Of a stretch of DNA of 64,000 nt, positions 35,464-43,552 are shown one piece after another. The notes beneath the pieces were generated by a model. It did not search any database. It was not told the DNA's origin and was given only the letters and a program-made list of their open reading frames with translations. Position 1 is the first letter of the stretch. Each line of letters opens with the position of its first letter. The stretch covers positions 1-64,000 of the forward strand of contig VFLI01000003.1 in NCBI GenBank assembly GCA_009885105.1, written 5' to 3'. Both the position numbers and the translations under genes were made by a program. The DNA is from Spirochaetia bacterium (GTDB lineage: Bacteria > Spirochaetota > Leptospiria > Leptospirales > Leptonemataceae).

Positions 35464-38400
35464 ACTTCACTTCTTTTTCTTCATCGCCTTCGGTGTGGAC
35501 ATTTTCACTTTCCATGTCTATGCCTGCAATTTTTCGAACTTCTTCGAGCGTCCGGGGGCAGTTCGGATCATCCATTCTGCCGAGCACCGTATAGATTATC
35601 TGCGGTTCCGACTTTCCTTTCACTCGGATGGCCGGCATTTTGTGCACCCTGAAAATATCTTTCACAAATTCATAAGAGTCCTGCGAAATCAGAATATCCG
35701 TGCCGAATGGTTTGTTCAGCGACTCGATCCTGGACGCGAGATTCACGGCGTCTCCGATCACCGTATAATCCTGCCTGTTGTTTGAACCGATGTTTCCGGA
35801 GAGCACCGGCCCCGAATTGATGCCGCAGCCGAATTTTGCGACGGGCCGGCTCGTGCCTCCCCTTCTGTTGAATTCCACCAGGGCCGCCCGCATACCCAGA
35901 GCTGCATTGATCGCGCTTTCTGTGTCGTTCTCCGAGGTTTTCAGAGCTCCCCAGTGCGCCATGATTGCATCACCAATAAATTTGTCCACAGTGCCGTTTG
36001 TCCCGTTTACGCAGTCCACCATGGCAGTAAAATATTCGTTGAGATACTCGACGACTTCTTCCGGCTGCATTTTCTCCGACATGGCCGTGAAATTTCGGAG
36101 ATCTGAGAAAAAGATTGCCGCATCTTTTCTCTCACCTCCGAGTTTCAGTTCGCCCCGCATCGCTCTTTCCGCGATTTCCGGATCGGTGAATTTACCCAGA
36201 GCGTCCTTCATCTTTTCCCGCTCTTCCAGGCCGTTCGCCATCGCCAGGAAAGAATGCGTGAGTATGCCGACTTCGTCTCCGCTTGCCGGTTTGAGACTGA
36301 CCTGGAAGTTTCCCTGTTCGATCTGACGGGTCTCGGTTACCAGATTGACAATAGGAACCGTCAGTGTTTTGGAGAAAAAGTACACAATCAGAATGGCCAT
36401 AGTCAGTACGATTACCATGATGTACGTATTCCAGCGTTGAATCGAGTAGACCGCCGCATAGGCTTTGTCCTCTTCCACAGTGGAAATGATGCCCAGTCCG
36501 CCAAAAGGGATTTTCTTAAATGAACCCAGATACCGGACTACCGTCTGCTTTTTTGTCTGGGGATCCGTTACGGTTGTTTCGTACGGAACAAGTTTGTTGT
36601 CGATAGGGCTTTCCAGCATTGTTTTGACAATGGGCAGTGATGTCAGATTTGTCCGCGAAAGAACCAGAGGACTTTCCGGGTGTGCTATCACGTCTCCGCG
36701 GTCGTTCACCATGAAAACGATGGTCAGACATTTTTTGGTTTCCTCATCGCATTCGGAAGAGGCGCGGAATGTTTCCAGAAATTTGGAGGGTTCAATGTAG
36801 GCCACCAGTATCTTCTGCGACAGATCCCCCAGCGGCAAACTCAGCCCGATAAGCGGCATGCGAAATCCCTGTGAAGCATTGTGCACGACTTTCGCGCCCT
36901 CGAACGATTTCATGAAATACTCGCCGTTTGAAGCGTTCAGGCGGTCCATTTCTTCGTTTGTGATTTGATTGTCATTGAGAAACTTATCATTCAAAACAGT
37001 CTTTAGAAAATGCGGCCGGCCGTTTATGCTGTCTGCGATTCCGATGAAAACGAAACTGGCGTTATTTATGAAAAACAGATCCGTAAAAATCCGTCTCTGC
37101 TCGGGCTGATCAAACGCCTGCTCCATTGTGGCCGCCATCAAATGCGTGCGATACGCAATCGATTCAAATTCCGACTCAACCTTCAATCCTATCACCTGGG
37201 CCAGGCTCAAATTGTACTGCTGGATGCGGCCTTCGCTTTCCTGACGGAAAAAGCGGGTTGCGAGAAATATCATTACGCTGAGCGATGCAAAAATAATGAA
37301 AGAGATGATGGACAGAAGTTTAACCTTGATTGTCAGTCGGGAGGCTTTGAAGTCATCGGCCTGTTTCTGTCTGATGGGAGTCTGAATTGGCGGGCTGGCG
37401 GGAAGGGACGCAGTTTTCGCAGCCGGTTCGACTTTCGCAGCGGGTTCGACTTTCTTAGCCGGTTCGGCCTTCGCAGCCGGCGCAGTTTTCGCAGCCGGTT
37501 CAGCTTTCACAATCGGTTCAATTACCAGAGTCGTCTCTATTGGGGGCGTCCGATCTACTGTCTGAATTAAATCTACTGCCAGAGCTGGACCTGTTGCCTC
37601 AGTTTCGGGACTTGCTGTTGGTTCGATTGTTGTTAGAACCATTCCTGGCTCTGTGATCGGAGCTGGATCAATTGTCGGAGTCAGATCAATCGCCAGAGCC
37701 GGCTCTGCTGCTTCGCTTTCGGGACTTGCTGTAGGTTCGATTGTTGTCAGAACCATTCCAGGCTCTGAGATCGGAGCTGGATCAATTGTTGGAATCAGAT
37801 CAATCGTGGGAGTCGGCTCTGCAGTTGGAGTAATCGGGCCTTCTGGAACCGGGACTGTTGTCTGAACATTCACCGAAAGCGGGGATTCAGCTTTTTCAAC
37901 GGGAGTAACAGAAACAGGTATCACCGCAGCCGCGGGAGTCGCTGTGGAAGAAACAGTTGTAATATCAGGAGCAGGAGCACGGGTGGAAGCGGGAGAAACA
38001 GCCAGCGCCGGGGACTTCACTTTTTTTGCCGCGGGCGGGGACTCTTTTTTTATTCGCGCTTCAACAGGCGGTTTTTCAACTTTTGGCGGAGCCTCCTCAG
38101 CGGCTCTGGTTTGCGCAGCCGGTGCAGATACTTTTTCTGACACCGATGGTTGTGCCGGCAATGCGGCTGATTTGGACAGGGGAGGGGCCGCCGGTTCAGT
38201 TCTTGGAGAGGGTGGATAGTGTTTGGTGAGGTACTCTTTGAAATCCCGCACCAGGCTATCGGATATTGCGGCATTTTCGCCAAAAATAAAACGCACGGCA
38301 TCGGACGGATTGAGAGTGGAATTGCGCGGCGTTACAGGGATGGTCGCCAGATAGGATTGAATCGATTCATTTAAATTTTCTGGAAACATCAGAAGACAGG

Positions 38401-38722
38401 CTGATGTTCGAAGTGAATTGAGAATTGTATTGTTTAAACTTCTATAGTAATCGAACTTATTGGCGGCGATCGGATCTAGGTATACGGCGGTGACGCTGAA
38501 ATTCTCCTTTTCCAGAGATCTGACAAACAGGGCCAGCCGGGCCGGAGGCGCCTTTTCCGGGGAACCCTCCAGAAACAGAAAAATTTCTCGAACTCCGCGG
38601 ATAGTCCATTTGCGGACTGCCTCGCTCAAGTCCGAAGTCTCACTGTTTTCCAGAAATCGACTGTACCGGCTTTCGATGAGCAGCGGATTGGTATTTTTGA
38701 AATATATTGTGTCTTTGAGCAT
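35444..38722 (-). CDS. Receptor-type class III adenylate cyclase with long repeat linker
   Basis: A 1092-residue protein. A soluble N-terminal domain (about 1-170) of no recognised family is followed by a Pro/Ala/Lys-rich linker (170-455) with tandem 38-residue repeats and PAAK repeats, a membrane segment (LLSIISFIIFASLSVMIFLA), a Cache-like sensor region, a second membrane segment (YIMVIVLTMAILIVYFF), a HAMP-like part and a cyclase. Catalytic residues are intact: FFSDLRNFT and KFIGDAIMA for metals, DYTVIGDAVNLASRIE. It should make cAMP in response to a periplasmic signal. First gene of a three-gene operon. Confidence 0.9.
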   Translation of the reverse strand: MLKDTIYFKNTNPLLIESRYSRFLENSETSDLSEAVRKWTIRGVREIFLFLEGSPEKAPPARLALFVRSLEKENFSVTAVYLDPIAANKFDYYRSLNNTILNSLRTSACLLMFPENLNESIQSYLATIPVTPRNSTLNPSDAVRFIFGENAAISDSLVRDFKEYLTKHYPPSPRTEPAAPPLSKSAALPAQPSVSEKVSAPAAQTRAAEEAPPKVEKPPVEARIKKESPPAAKKVKSPALAVSPASTRAPAPDITTVSSTATPAAAVIPVSVTPVEKAESPLSVNVQTTVPVPEGPITPTAEPTPTIDLIPTIDPAPISEPGMVLTTIEPTASPESEAAEPALAIDLTPTIDPAPITEPGMVLTTIEPTASPETEATGPALAVDLIQTVDRTPPIETTLVIEPIVKAEPAAKTAPAAKAEPAKKVEPAAKVEPAAKTASLPASPPIQTPIRQKQADDFKASRLTIKVKLLSIISFIIFASLSVMIFLATRFFRQESEGRIQQYNLSLAQVIGLKVESEFESIAYRTHLMAATMEQAFDQPEQRRIFTDLFFINNASFVFIGIADSINGRPHFLKTVLNDKFLNDNQITNEEMDRLNASNGEYFMKSFEGAKVVHNASQGFRMPLIGLSLPLGDLSQKILVAYIEPSKFLETFRASSECDEETKKCLTIVFMVNDRGDVIAHPESPLVLSRTNLTSLPIVKTMLESPIDNKLVPYETTVTDPQTKKQTVVRYLGSFKKIPFGGLGIISTVEEDKAYAAVYSIQRWNTYIMVIVLTMAILIVYFFSKTLTVPIVNLVTETRQIEQGNFQVSLKPASGDEVGILTHSFLAMANGLEEREKMKDALGKFTDPEIAERAMRGELKLGGERKDAAIFFSDLRNFTAMSEKMQPEEVVEYLNEYFTAMVDCVNGTNGTVDKFIGDAIMAHWGALKTSENDTESAINAALGMRAALVEFNRRGGTSRPVAKFGCGINSGPVLSGNIGSNNRQDYTVIGDAVNLASRIESLNKPFGTDILISQDSYEFVKDIFRVHKMPAIRVKGKSEPQIIYTVLGRMDDPNCPRTLEEVRKIAGIDMESENVHTEGDEEKEVKYEIIEE
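37569..37796 (-). repeat. Tandem 114-base repeat coding two 38-residue units
   Basis: Two adjacent units of the cyclase linker read PTIDPAPISEPGMVLTTIEP... and PTIDPAPITEPGMVLTTIEP..., about 34 of 38 residues alike. The neighbouring 37400-37515 also codes degenerate PAAKxEP repeats. Such repeats may vary in number between strains. Boundaries are approximate. Confidence 0.7.
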
Positions 38723-38971
38723 ATACTAATTAATGAATGATTCTCTGTTCTTTTCTGCCATCCCGGCCCAGGTTTTTATTTCAACATTTGGCTATAATAT
38801 TATCGGAATATCAGCACGGTTGGACACGATCCCCCGAAGCAGCCTGATAGTGAATATCAACATAGAACGAACAATTTGTCCGAGTATAAGAATTTGGGAA
38901 TCAGAAAACGCCCTTACTTGACGGTCTGATAGCCTGTTAAAAATTTGTGAAAAATTCGATTGGAGGGCATT

Positions 38972-39739
38972 ATGATTGATCTTAAAGGAAGAAGCGCCGT
39001 GGTAACGGGTTCCGCCCGGGGTATCGGCAAGGCTATCGCTCAAAAATTGGTCTCATTTGGAGCCAGCGTCGTAATCAGTGATATCAACGCGGATGCGGCC
39101 AAGGCCGCAGCGGCGGAGATCACAGCGGGCGGCGGTAAAGCCATCGCCGTGGCCGGGGATATCTCTAAAGCCGATCAGGCAGAAGCATTGGTGGAGGCCT
39201 GTGTAAAAGAATACGGAAAAATCGATATTCTGGTGAATAATGCAGGAATTACCAAAGATACCCTGCTTTTGCGTATGAAGCCGGAGCAGTGGGATGCCGT
39301 GATTGCAGTCAATCTGACCGGAACTTTCTACTGTGCACAGGCGGCTTTTAAACAAATGTTTAAGCAGAAATCCGGTGCAATTGTCAATATTTCTTCCATA
39401 GCAGGAGAAAACGGCAATGTGGGCCAGGCCAATTATTCAGCCTCAAAGGCTGGTGTCATAGGCCTCACCAAAACGATAGCGCTGGAAGGTTCCTCCAGGG
39501 GAATCCGATGCAATGCCATCGCTCCTGGATTTGTAAAAACGGATATGACAGATGCCATTCCGGAAAAAATCCGATTAGAGATAGCCGGTATGATACCTCT
39601 GGGAAGGGCTGGATTGCCGGAAGACATAGCCAATGGCGTTGCTTTTCTTGTTTCCGACATGGCATCCTTCATTACGGCCCATGTTTTGGATATAAATGGC
39701 GGCGGTTTTATGCCTGGAAAAGCTGCAAAAAAAGAGTAG
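38972..39739 (+). CDS. fabG: 3-oxoacyl-[ACP] reductase
   Basis: A 255-residue short-chain dehydrogenase. NADP-binding GSARGIGKAIA, the NNAGITKD loop, active-site Ser in NISSIAG and the YSASKAG Tyr/Lys are present, as is the C-terminal DINGGGFM usual for FabG. It reduces 3-oxoacyl-ACP in fatty acid elongation. ATG 38972 has GGAGG five bases before it; the upstream in-frame TTG is inside that region. acpP follows 115 bases later with its own promoter. The 250-base gap upstream holds only weak promoter-like sequence (TTGACG at 38918). Confidence 0.95.
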   Translation: MIDLKGRSAVVTGSARGIGKAIAQKLVSFGASVVISDINADAAKAAAAEITAGGGKAIAVAGDISKADQAEALVEACVKEYGKIDILVNNAGITKDTLLLRMKPEQWDAVIAVNLTGTFYCAQAAFKQMFKQKSGAIVNISSIAGENGNVGQANYSASKAGVIGLTKTIALEGSSRGIRCNAIAPGFVKTDMTDAIPEKIRLEIAGMIPLGRAGLPEDIANGVAFLVSDMASFITAHVLDINGGGFMPGKAAKKE

Positions 39740-39806
39740 GAAAATTTTTTTTTTGTGTATTTTACACTTGCACCGGGGATGGCCTTTTTTCACGTTGCGC
39801 GAATCG

Positions 39807-39836
39807 TTGTAAAAAACGGTAAGTAAACTCTACTAT
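39807..39836 (+). promoter_or_regulatory. Promoter for acpP
   Basis: TTGTAA at 39807-39812 and TACTAT at 39831-39836 are 18 bases apart. The predicted start near 39843 lies directly before GGAGG at 39844-39848 and ATG 39855. It would let the abundant carrier protein be made apart from fabG. Confidence 0.45.
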
Positions 39837-39854
39837 ATCACTTGGAGGCCAAAT

Positions 39855-40088
39855 ATGGCTGATATGGAAAAAATTAAGGCTATCATCGTCGAACAACTGG
39901 GTGTGGATGAATCGGAGGTAACTCCGGAAGCACACTTTATCGATGATCTGGGTGCGGATTCACTCGACACCGTTGAGCTCGTAATGGCTCTGGAAGAGGA
40001 ATTTGGCATTGAGATTTCTGACGAGGATGCTGAAAAAATTCAGACAGTAGGTGATGTCGCCAAATATATTGACGAACATGCCGCTTGA
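39855..40088 (+). CDS. acpP: Acyl carrier protein
   Basis: A 77-residue acidic protein with the phosphopantetheine attachment motif [18 protein letters not shown]; Ser36 carries the prosthetic arm. Length and sequence are standard for bacterial ACP. It carries growing acyl chains for FabG, PlsX and the lipid A enzymes coded elsewhere in the window. GGAGG lies six bases before ATG. A strong terminator follows immediately. Confidence 0.97.
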   Translation: MADMEKIKAIIVEQLGVDESEVTPEAHFIDDLGADSLDTVELVMALEEEFGIEISDEDAEKIQTVGDVAKYIDEHAA

Positions 40089-40095
40089 TACACTC

Positions 40096-40129
40096 AAAAA
40101 AGGCCGGCATCTTGCCGGCCTTTTTTTTT
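40096..40129 (+). terminator. Rho-independent terminator after acpP
   Basis: GGCCGGC and GCCGGCC arms, extended by matching A and T runs to 13 pairs (40096-40108 with 40114-40126), enclose a five-base loop and are followed by a T tract. This is the clearest terminator in the window and separates acpP from rnc. Confidence 0.92.
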
Positions 40130-40192
40130 ATTTTTTCTCGCCTTTCTGATGTAATCAATTGATATTCTCACTCTGCCGGACGATTCAAAATT

Positions 40193-40939
40193 GTGGCCCT
40201 TTTTGATTTCAAGTTCGAAAAAAAAAACGGACCTAATAAAATAACGAAAGAACGCAGCGCTGAACTCAAAGAGTTTTTAGCCGGCTTCAAAGTTCGTTTC
40301 AAAAATGCCGCGCTTCTGAATCAATCGCTCATACACAGCAGCTATCCGAATGAAACCGGTCAGCAGATTGAGGACAACCAGCGCCTGGAATATCTGGGAG
40401 ATTCAGTCCTGGGACTGATTGTCAATGAATATCTGTATCTGCAATTTCCTGACAGAAAAGAGGGCGAGCTGGCCCGGATCAAATCGGCGGTCGTTTCTGA
40501 ATCTGCGCTGGCTGAAATTGCCGCTGAAATAAAATTAGGCGATCATCTGCTTCTTGGCAAAGGAGAGAGTCGCAGCGGCGGCCGGGCAAGGGCGTCGAAC
40601 CTGGCGGATGCGCTGGAAGCTCTGATTGGCGCCGTTTATCTGGACCAGGGTCTGGAAAAAACTTCGGTTTTCGTTGTGCGCTTAATGGAAAAGAAAATCC
40701 TTTCGTATGAGAATCCCGGAACCAGGGACGCAAAATCCGCGCTCCAGGAACTTTCGCAGAAGAAATTTAAAATACGTCCGGAATACGAAGTGGTGGAGAC
40801 GACGGGACCGGAACACAACCGGCAGTTTGTCTGCAAGGTTGTCGTTGGTGGAAAAGAGGCAGGCCGCGGGTCTGGAATATCCCGCAAGCAGGCCGAGCAG
40901 AAGGCGGCCCGTGCGGCTCTGAACAGACTGGAAAAATGA
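40193..40939 (+). CDS. rnc: Ribonuclease III
   Basis: A 248-residue protein with the RNase III signature NQRLEYLGDSVLGL at about 62-75, the second acidic site in NLADALEALIGAVYLD, and a C-terminal double-strand RNA-binding domain (KSALQELSQKKFKIRPEYEV, then GISRKQAEQKAARAAL). It processes rRNA and mRNA duplexes. Start is GTG 40193; there is no visible ribosome binding site. Its stop overlaps the aroB start (ATGA). The gene lies after acpP, the usual order in fab-rnc clusters. Confidence 0.96.
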   Translation: MALFDFKFEKKNGPNKITKERSAELKEFLAGFKVRFKNAALLNQSLIHSSYPNETGQQIEDNQRLEYLGDSVLGLIVNEYLYLQFPDRKEGELARIKSAVVSESALAEIAAEIKLGDHLLLGKGESRSGGRARASNLADALEALIGAVYLDQGLEKTSVFVVRLMEKKILSYENPGTRDAKSALQELSQKKFKIRPEYEVVETTGPEHNRQFVCKVVVGGKEAGRGSGISRKQAEQKAARAALNRLEK

Positions 40940-42039
40940 TCATGGAAGACACAGTGGTTATTAACCCGGAAAAATCCGCTCCGTATGAAGTCATTCTCAA
41001 CGCTGGCTGGGGATCTCATCTCATAGAAAGTCTCCGGAAGTTGAAGCAGGAGAGCCTTTTTATTATCACGGAAAAAATTGCGGAAGAATTTATTATGCCC
41101 GGTCTTCTTCCATTTCTGAATGGCGCGGGGTTCGACTGCGAGATACTATCCATCGAACCGGGAGAGGAGAACAAACACATTCGCAGCGCAGCTCCGGTAT
41201 ACAATCGTCTGATCGAACTTGAGGCGGATCGCTCGTCAGTTCTGCTTGCCGCTGGCGGCGGCGTGACGGGCGATTTTACCGGATTCATCGCCGCAACATT
41301 TCTTCGCGGAGTGCGATTCGTGCAGCTTCCGTCGACTCTTCTGGCCGCCGTCGATTCAAGCGTCGGAGGGAAAACAGCGGTCAACGTGGACCTGGGCAAG
41401 AATATGGTGGGCGTGTTTCATCAACCCGAGTTTGTGTACTGCAATCTGGAGCTTTTCCGGACTCTGCCTGCCCGCGAATGGAACTGCGGTCTGGCGGAAA
41501 TGGCAAAGCATGCTTTTCTTGCCGGAGGCTCGATGCTGGAGTTTCTGGAAACCGGCCATGACAGCATGCGCGATGTCTCATCAGAATCGTTTCGACAGTG
41601 CCTGAAAGACAACATTGCTTTTAAGGGATCCGTTGTTTCACAGGATGAAAATGAGAAAGGACTTCGAGCCGTCCTGAATCTGGGACACACGACAGCGCAT
41701 GCCGTCGAATCGGCGACATCGTACAGAAAATTTGCGCACGGCGAGGCCGTATCGCGCGGACTGGCGACGATGCTGCTTCTTTCGAGGGGAGCGGCCGGGC
41801 TGGATAAGAAAGAAATGTCTCGCATGCTGGATGTGCTGGTGAAATTGAAACTACCACTCGATACGGCTGGATTGAGTCCGGAAATTCTCCTGGAACACAT
41901 GAGATACGATAAAAAATCAAAAAACGGCGTCCCGGCATTTGTGCTTCTGGAGGGCCCTGGTCGGCCCGTGTATGGACGAAAAATTGAAACCCAGGATTTT
42001 ATATCAGCCTGGTCGGAACAGAAAGCGCGCTTCGGGTAA
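40936..42039 (+). CDS. aroB: 3-dehydroquinate synthase
   Basis: A 367-residue NAD-dependent enzyme. Family motifs are GGGVTGDFTGFIAATFLRG (NAD-binding), QLPSTLLAAVDSSVGGKTAV, the zinc-site region GLAEMAKHA and LNLGHTTAHAVE. It makes 3-dehydroquinate from DAHP in the shikimate pathway. It overlaps rnc by four bases and is followed 42 bases later by aroQ, the next-step enzyme. Confidence 0.95.
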   Translation: MIMEDTVVINPEKSAPYEVILNAGWGSHLIESLRKLKQESLFIITEKIAEEFIMPGLLPFLNGAGFDCEILSIEPGEENKHIRSAAPVYNRLIELEADRSSVLLAAGGGVTGDFTGFIAATFLRGVRFVQLPSTLLAAVDSSVGGKTAVNVDLGKNMVGVFHQPEFVYCNLELFRTLPAREWNCGLAEMAKHAFLAGGSMLEFLETGHDSMRDVSSESFRQCLKDNIAFKGSVVSQDENEKGLRAVLNLGHTTAHAVESATSYRKFAHGEAVSRGLATMLLLSRGAAGLDKKEMSRMLDVLVKLKLPLDTAGLSPEILLEHMRYDKKSKNGVPAFVLLEGPGRPVYGRKIETQDFISAWSEQKARFG

Positions 42040-42081
42040 GCTTCCTGTTTATCTTGTTCGAGGTTTGGTCGAAAATACACT

Positions 42082-42543
42082 ATGCCGGATAAAACTCTCA
42101 AAATTCTCGTGATCCAGGGACCCAATCTGAATCTGCTGGGTCAGCGCGAATCGTTAATATACGGCAGCGAAACACTGGAAACAGTTCATGCCGCTCTGGA
42201 AAAAAGATCAGGGCCGCTTCAGACCTCGCTTTCTTTTTTTCAATCAAACCATGAAGGCGCCATCATCGACCGAATACAGGCCGCAAAGAAGGACGGCGTC
42301 GACGGCATTCTGATCAATGCCGGCGCGCTGACGCACACTTCCATCGGTTTGCGAGATGTTCTGGCCGGCACGGCGATTCCGTTTGTTGAAGTGCACATCT
42401 CCAATGTGCATGCGCGGGAAGAATTCCGGCATCACTCGTACCTGAGCGCCATCGCTGCAGGCATTGTGGTGGGATTCGGCACAGCCGGATACGATCTGGG
42501 ACTGGAAGGACTCGTCCGTCATCTGCGCAGACCGAAAAGCTGA
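42082..42543 (+). CDS. aroQ: 3-dehydroquinate dehydratase, type II
   Basis: A 153-residue type II dehydroquinase. The catalytic tyrosine loop region NLNLLGQRE, then [14 protein letters not shown] and [20 protein letters not shown] match the family. It dehydrates 3-dehydroquinate, the product of AroB coded just upstream, so the two steps are adjacent. The following gene begins two bases after its stop. Confidence 0.95.
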   Translation: MPDKTLKILVIQGPNLNLLGQRESLIYGSETLETVHAALEKRSGPLQTSLSFFQSNHEGAIIDRIQAAKKDGVDGILINAGALTHTSIGLRDVLAGTAIPFVEVHISNVHAREEFRHHSYLSAIAAGIVVGFGTAGYDLGLEGLVRHLRRPKS

Positions 42544-42545
42544 AT

Positions 42546-42938
42546 ATGCCGGTTGTATCCAGATTTTTTCTGCGTTCCGGTTTTGTATGTCTTGCACTCG
42601 CCCTGCTGCTTCGCATGTGGATATTTTCCGGCTGGTCCGACAGGGCGATTTCGTTCATGCCTGTATTCTACCATCTGCTCACAGTCGGCTGGGCCACGCA
42701 GATTATTTTCGGCGTCGCTCACTGGATGTTTCCGCGTTATTCGCAGGAACGGCCGCGCGGACATGAATCACTGACCTGGATCGTCTATGTCTGCCTGAAT
42801 TCGGGATTGCTGCTTCGCCTTATATGCGAACCTTATTCCGAGAATTTTTTTGCCGTCATTGGACTTGGATTTTCCGCGGCTCTGCAGTTTTTCGCCGCGG
42901 CAATTTTTTCAGGCCAGATCTGGCTGCGGGTGCGCTGA
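42546..42938 (+). CDS. Heme-copper-oxidase-like mini membrane protein, copy 1
   Basis: A 130-residue protein with four hydrophobic segments and the motif FYHLLTVGWATQIIFGVAHW followed by MFPR. The histidine plus GW-x2-Q-x-I-x-G-V-x2-W-x2-PR resembles a helix pair of cytochrome oxidase subunit I or NnrS-type proteins. A heme or metal role is inference. It is too short for an oxidase. Its stop overlaps the next gene (TGATG), which has the same motif, so the two form a tandem paralogous pair. Confidence 0.6.
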   Translation: MPVVSRFFLRSGFVCLALALLLRMWIFSGWSDRAISFMPVFYHLLTVGWATQIIFGVAHWMFPRYSQERPRGHESLTWIVYVCLNSGLLLRLICEPYSENFFAVIGLGFSAALQFFAAAIFSGQIWLRVR

Positions 42939-43351
42939 TGCCTCTATTCAGCCGGGTCTCCATTCGAATCTCGCTTGTCTATTTTCTGACCGGTTCTCTT
43001 GCCGGATCGGCGCTCCTTGTGTCGAAGGCGTTGAATTTTCCGCTCTGGCAGGCGCTGAGCGCGCACATTGAGATTATGATTTTCGGATGGTTGTTTCAGT
43101 TCATCATGGGAGTGTCGTTCTGGATTCTGCCCCGTATGAAAAAGAACAGCCGCGGCTGGCCTGGTTTTGTCTGGATTTCTACCGGGCTTTTGAATGCGGG
43201 CGTGCTGCTTTTTATACTTTCGGATATTAATAAAATATTCAGACTTACTGGCATGACCTTCGAAGCGTTGGCCCTGGTTTTTTATGTACGATCCATCCTG
43301 CCTCGCCTCAGGTATGTGAAAAATTGGGGATCGGGAGATAAAAGGGGATAA
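42938..43351 (+). CDS. Heme-copper-oxidase-like mini membrane protein, copy 2
   Basis: A 137-residue protein starting MPLFSRVSIRISLVYFL, with four hydrophobic segments and SAHIEIMIFGWLFQFIMGV followed by SFWILPR. This aligns without gaps to copy 1 over GW-x2-Q-x-I-x-G-V-x2-W-x2-PR and shares the preceding histidine. The ATG overlaps the previous stop; in-frame starts further upstream would run through copy 1 in another frame. The pair probably works as a heterodimer in the membrane. A repeat element follows. Confidence 0.6.
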   Translation: MPLFSRVSIRISLVYFLTGSLAGSALLVSKALNFPLWQALSAHIEIMIFGWLFQFIMGVSFWILPRMKKNSRGWPGFVWISTGLLNAGVLLFILSDINKIFRLTGMTFEALALVFYVRSILPRLRYVKNWGSGDKRG

Positions 43352-43500
43352 GGAGATAATGGGGGATAAGGAGATAATAATAAAAAGAGAATATGGATAA
43401 ATATTTTATAAAATATCTGTAATTTCAATTTATCCGCCCCAGTTTTCATTTCATCCCCAAATCTCACCGATCTCTGCATCTCCTTTTTTTACACTCTTGA
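43344..43500. repeat. Intergenic repeat element with ggggataaggagataa units
   Basis: Two perfect copies of ggggataaggagataa lie at 43344-43359 and 43362-43377, with a partial copy before them. The far end carries tctctgcatctcc (43471-43483) and further complementary aggagata. A related element lies at 48883-48977, so this is a dispersed repeat family. It fills the gap before the radical SAM gene. Confidence 0.6.
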
Positions 43501-43552
43501 GGAGATAATATTTTTTTGCAACCATCTGCCCGGGAAGGGGTTCAGATACCAT

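Noticed and set aside
37010-37570. Plus-strand frame rich in FRSRF repeats
   Set aside because: It is the antisense of the PAAK-repeat linker of the cyclase gene.
38793-38798. TATAAT upstream of fabG as a -10 box
   Set aside because: No -35 at the right distance and about 170 bases from the gene.
43327-43380. Direct repeats that could suggest a CRISPR array
   Set aside because: Only two perfect copies separated by two bases, with no spacers of regular size and no cas genes.
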